A DNA stretch of 6,757 nucleotides from Silvimonas sp. (GTDB taxonomy: Bacteria > Pseudomonadota > Gammaproteobacteria > Burkholderiales > Chitinibacteraceae). The notes beneath the pieces were generated by a model, which was given only the letters and a program-made list of their open reading frames with translations, was not told the DNA's origin and ran no database searches. A program made the position numbers and the translations under genes. Of this stretch, positions 5,093-6,757 are shown piece after piece. Within the stretch, counting starts at the first letter, position 1, and each line of letters opens with the position of its first letter. The stretch lies in the NCBI GenBank assembly GCA_030151005.1, contig JASLES010000478.1, positions 1 to 6,757 on the forward strand, written 5' to 3'.

Positions 5093-6742
5093 ATGAAATA
5101 CCGACTGCTCGCTGGCATTATTGCCAGCCTGCTCAGTGCAGCGACGTTTGCTGATGGAGATCCAGTCGGATCTGCCCGGCTTGATTACCAACTCCACGAC
5201 CCCGCTTTCCAGATCAACGACGACACCCGTCAGACTGTGTCCGCCCTGTTCGGGGATGGCGCTTCCGCCGTCGCCCCGGCAGTCACTGCGGCATCTTATG
5301 ACTCGTTGTGGGATCGTTTGCGGGGTGGTTTTGCCATGGACGACACCGACAGTGCGCTCGTCACCAAGTGGGAAAACTACTACGCCGCCCGCCCGGAATA
5401 CCTGAACCGGATTCTGGAACGCGGTCAGCGCTACATGTACTTTGTCTCCGGCGAAGTTGAAAAACGCGGCATGCCGATGGAACTGGCGCTCTTGCCCATG
5501 ATTGAGAGCGCGTACAACCCCAAGGCAGAATCTTCTGCCAAGGCGGCTGGCATGTGGCAGTTCATCCCTGATACCGGCAAGCGCTACGGTCTGGAGCGCA
5601 CCTGGTGGTACGACGGCCGGCGCGACGTGGTTGCTGCCACTCAGGCTGCGCTGGATTACCTGGAAGAATTGCACGGCATGTTCGGTGACTGGCAACTGGC
5701 GCTGGCATCGTACAACTGGGGTGAAAACGCAGTGGCCCGCGCCATTGCCAAAAACCAGGCCGCCGGGCTGCCGACCGATTTCAACAGCCTGCGCATGCCG
5801 AATGAAACCCGCGACTACGTGCCCAAGCTGCTGGCGATCCGCAACATTGTGCAGAACCCCGCCGCCTATGGCATTCAGTTGAATGACATTCCCAATCGCG
5901 CCTACTTTGCCACGGTCAGCCCTGATCGCCATATGGACGTCAAAGTAGCTGCAGAACTGGCCGAGACACCGGTACAAGAACTGTTGCGGCTGAACCCGGG
6001 CTTTATCCGCCCCGTGATCGCGCACAAAGATGAGCGCCTGCTGGTGTTACCGGCCGATAAGGTCGACGTATTCCAGAAAAACCTGGCCAGCTACGACAAG
6101 CCGCTGTTGAACTGGCAACCGTATGTCACCCGCCCCGGTGAAAACCTCGACAAGCTGGCTGCTTCGTTTGGCATGCCGGGGGACGAACTGAAAGACGTCA
6201 ACGACATCAATCCGCGTGAGCGCGTCGCCCGGGGTCAGACCATTCTGGTACCGAAAAATGCGGACGTGAACTCTGCTGAACAGCAAACGCTGCTTGCCCT
6301 GGCGGCCAACCGCGCTGCAGATCCGCTGGATACCGGCGCCAATGACAAGCCGCAGGCGCGTCGTCTTGCACCCGTAACAGTGCGTGATGACAGCAACGCC
6401 AATGGCGTGATTTCCTATCGCGTCGCCCGTGGCGATACAGTGTTCAGCATCGCCAAACACTATGGCGTGACGGTCGCATCGATCAAGACCATGAACGGTC
6501 TGCACAGCAACCATATCCAGCTGGGCCAGACGCTCAAACTGGCCAGCAATGGTAGTGCTGCCGGCATCAAGCGGATCAGCTACACCCCGCCGGTAGCCCA
6601 GAAATACGTGGTCAAGCGCGGCGATACACTGAATTCCATTGCCCGTAGCCACAATGTGGAAAGCGCAGACATCAAGCGCTGGAACCCGCAACAGTCGTTT
6701 ACGCCGGGCGTGCATCTGGTGATTTACCAGCCTAATGGCTAA
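5093..6742 (+). CDS. mltD: Membrane-bound-type lytic murein transglycosylase D, soluble variant with three LysM domains
   Basis: MltD cleaves the MurNAc-GlcNAc bond of peptidoglycan non-hydrolytically, leaving 1,6-anhydro-MurNAc ends, in the periplasm. From the ATG at 5093 it is 549 residues with a Sec signal peptide (1 to about 19, SLLSAATFA then DGD). An ATG at 5039 would put 18 polar residues before the signal, and a CAGGG ribosome site lies 10 bases before 5093. The catalytic SLT domain spans about 90-260: LLPMIESAYNP with catalytic E138, KAAGMWQFIP (150-159) and ASYNWGENAV (205-214). Three LysM glycan-binding domains follow at about 343-387, 441-485 and 503-546; the second and third each carry an R-G-D-T turn. 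E. coli MltD is an outer-membrane lipoprotein with two LysM domains. This one has no lipobox cysteine, so it should be freely periplasmic and attached to the wall through its LysM domains. The gene ends 15 bases before the window edge. Confidence 0.95.
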   Translation: MKYRLLAGIIASLLSAATFADGDPVGSARLDYQLHDPAFQINDDTRQTVSALFGDGASAVAPAVTAASYDSLWDRLRGGFAMDDTDSALVTKWENYYAARPEYLNRILERGQRYMYFVSGEVEKRGMPMELALLPMIESAYNPKAESSAKAAGMWQFIPDTGKRYGLERTWWYDGRRDVVAATQAALDYLEELHGMFGDWQLALASYNWGENAVARAIAKNQAAGLPTDFNSLRMPNETRDYVPKLLAIRNIVQNPAAYGIQLNDIPNRAYFATVSPDRHMDVKVAAELAETPVQELLRLNPGFIRPVIAHKDERLLVLPADKVDVFQKNLASYDKPLLNWQPYVTRPGENLDKLAASFGMPGDELKDVNDINPRERVARGQTILVPKNADVNSAEQQTLLALAANRAADPLDTGANDKPQARRLAPVTVRDDSNANGVISYRVARGDTVFSIAKHYGVTVASIKTMNGLHSNHIQLGQTLKLASNGSAAGIKRISYTPPVAQKYVVKRGDTLNSIARSHNVESADIKRWNPQQSFTPGVHLVIYQPNG

Positions 6743-6757
6743 GTAACGCTCTGCGCT

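Noticed and set aside
5015..6025. A 336-codon open frame on the minus strand opposite mltD
   Set aside because: The mltD frame on the plus strand has a full set of catalytic and LysM motifs. The antisense product shows no recognisable domain and is a typical codon-bias shadow in GC-rich DNA.
6130..6720. Repeated segments near the end of mltD as a possible DNA repeat
   Set aside because: The repeats are diverged LysM domains at the protein level, not nucleotide repeats.
1..6757. CRISPR arrays, insertion sequences, attachment sites, tRNA genes or an antiphage/toxin-antitoxin system
   Set aside because: I saw no direct repeat arrays, transposase motifs, flanking inverted repeats, cloverleaf-like sequence or toxin pair. 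All genes but one belong to core metabolism, DNA maintenance or cell wall families.

Overview
The window is a gene-dense stretch of ordinary bacterial chromosome. It has about 58-60% G+C by eye, no mobile element, no CRISPR array and no RNA gene. The proteins are proteobacterial in type, and the gene set looks betaproteobacterial, perhaps Neisseriales (Chromobacteriaceae or Chitinibacteraceae relatives). That placement comes from protein style and gene order only and is an inference. Every gene but one can be assigned to a known family.

Left part (1-3119, minus strand, transcribed right to left): a tight run of six genes, rnhA, dnaQ, ispD, an msrC-type free-methionine-(R)-sulfoxide reductase, ispF, and a homocysteine S-methyltransferase family gene cut by the left window edge. 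Three junctions are 4-base ATGA/GTGA overlaps and the others are 7 and 20 bases, so this is very probably one operon. It combines RNA-DNA hybrid removal and replication proofreading (RnhA, DnaQ), two steps of the MEP isoprenoid pathway (IspD, IspF) and two methionine-related enzymes.

Middle (3120-4239): a 104-residue secreted protein of unknown function lies on the plus strand. It is divergent from rnhA across 22 bp and convergent with a YafS-like putative methyltransferase across 21 bp. A rho-independent terminator for the small gene overlaps the 3' end of the methyltransferase gene.

Right part (4238-6742, plus strand): gloB (glyoxalase II), whose start codon overlaps that of the divergent methyltransferase, then mltD, a three-LysM lytic transglycosylase with its own likely promoter.

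The order mltD-gloB-yafS-rnhA-dnaQ matches the E. coli neighbourhood, so this is an old syntenic block. Here it has been modified by insertion of the small secreted gene, by rnhA and dnaQ running in the same direction, and by fusion of the rnhA-dnaQ side to an isoprenoid/methionine operon. I found no convincing new multi-gene system. The most open questions are the small secreted protein, the head-to-head start overlaps, and the insertion of the methionine sulfoxide reductase between ispD and ispF.
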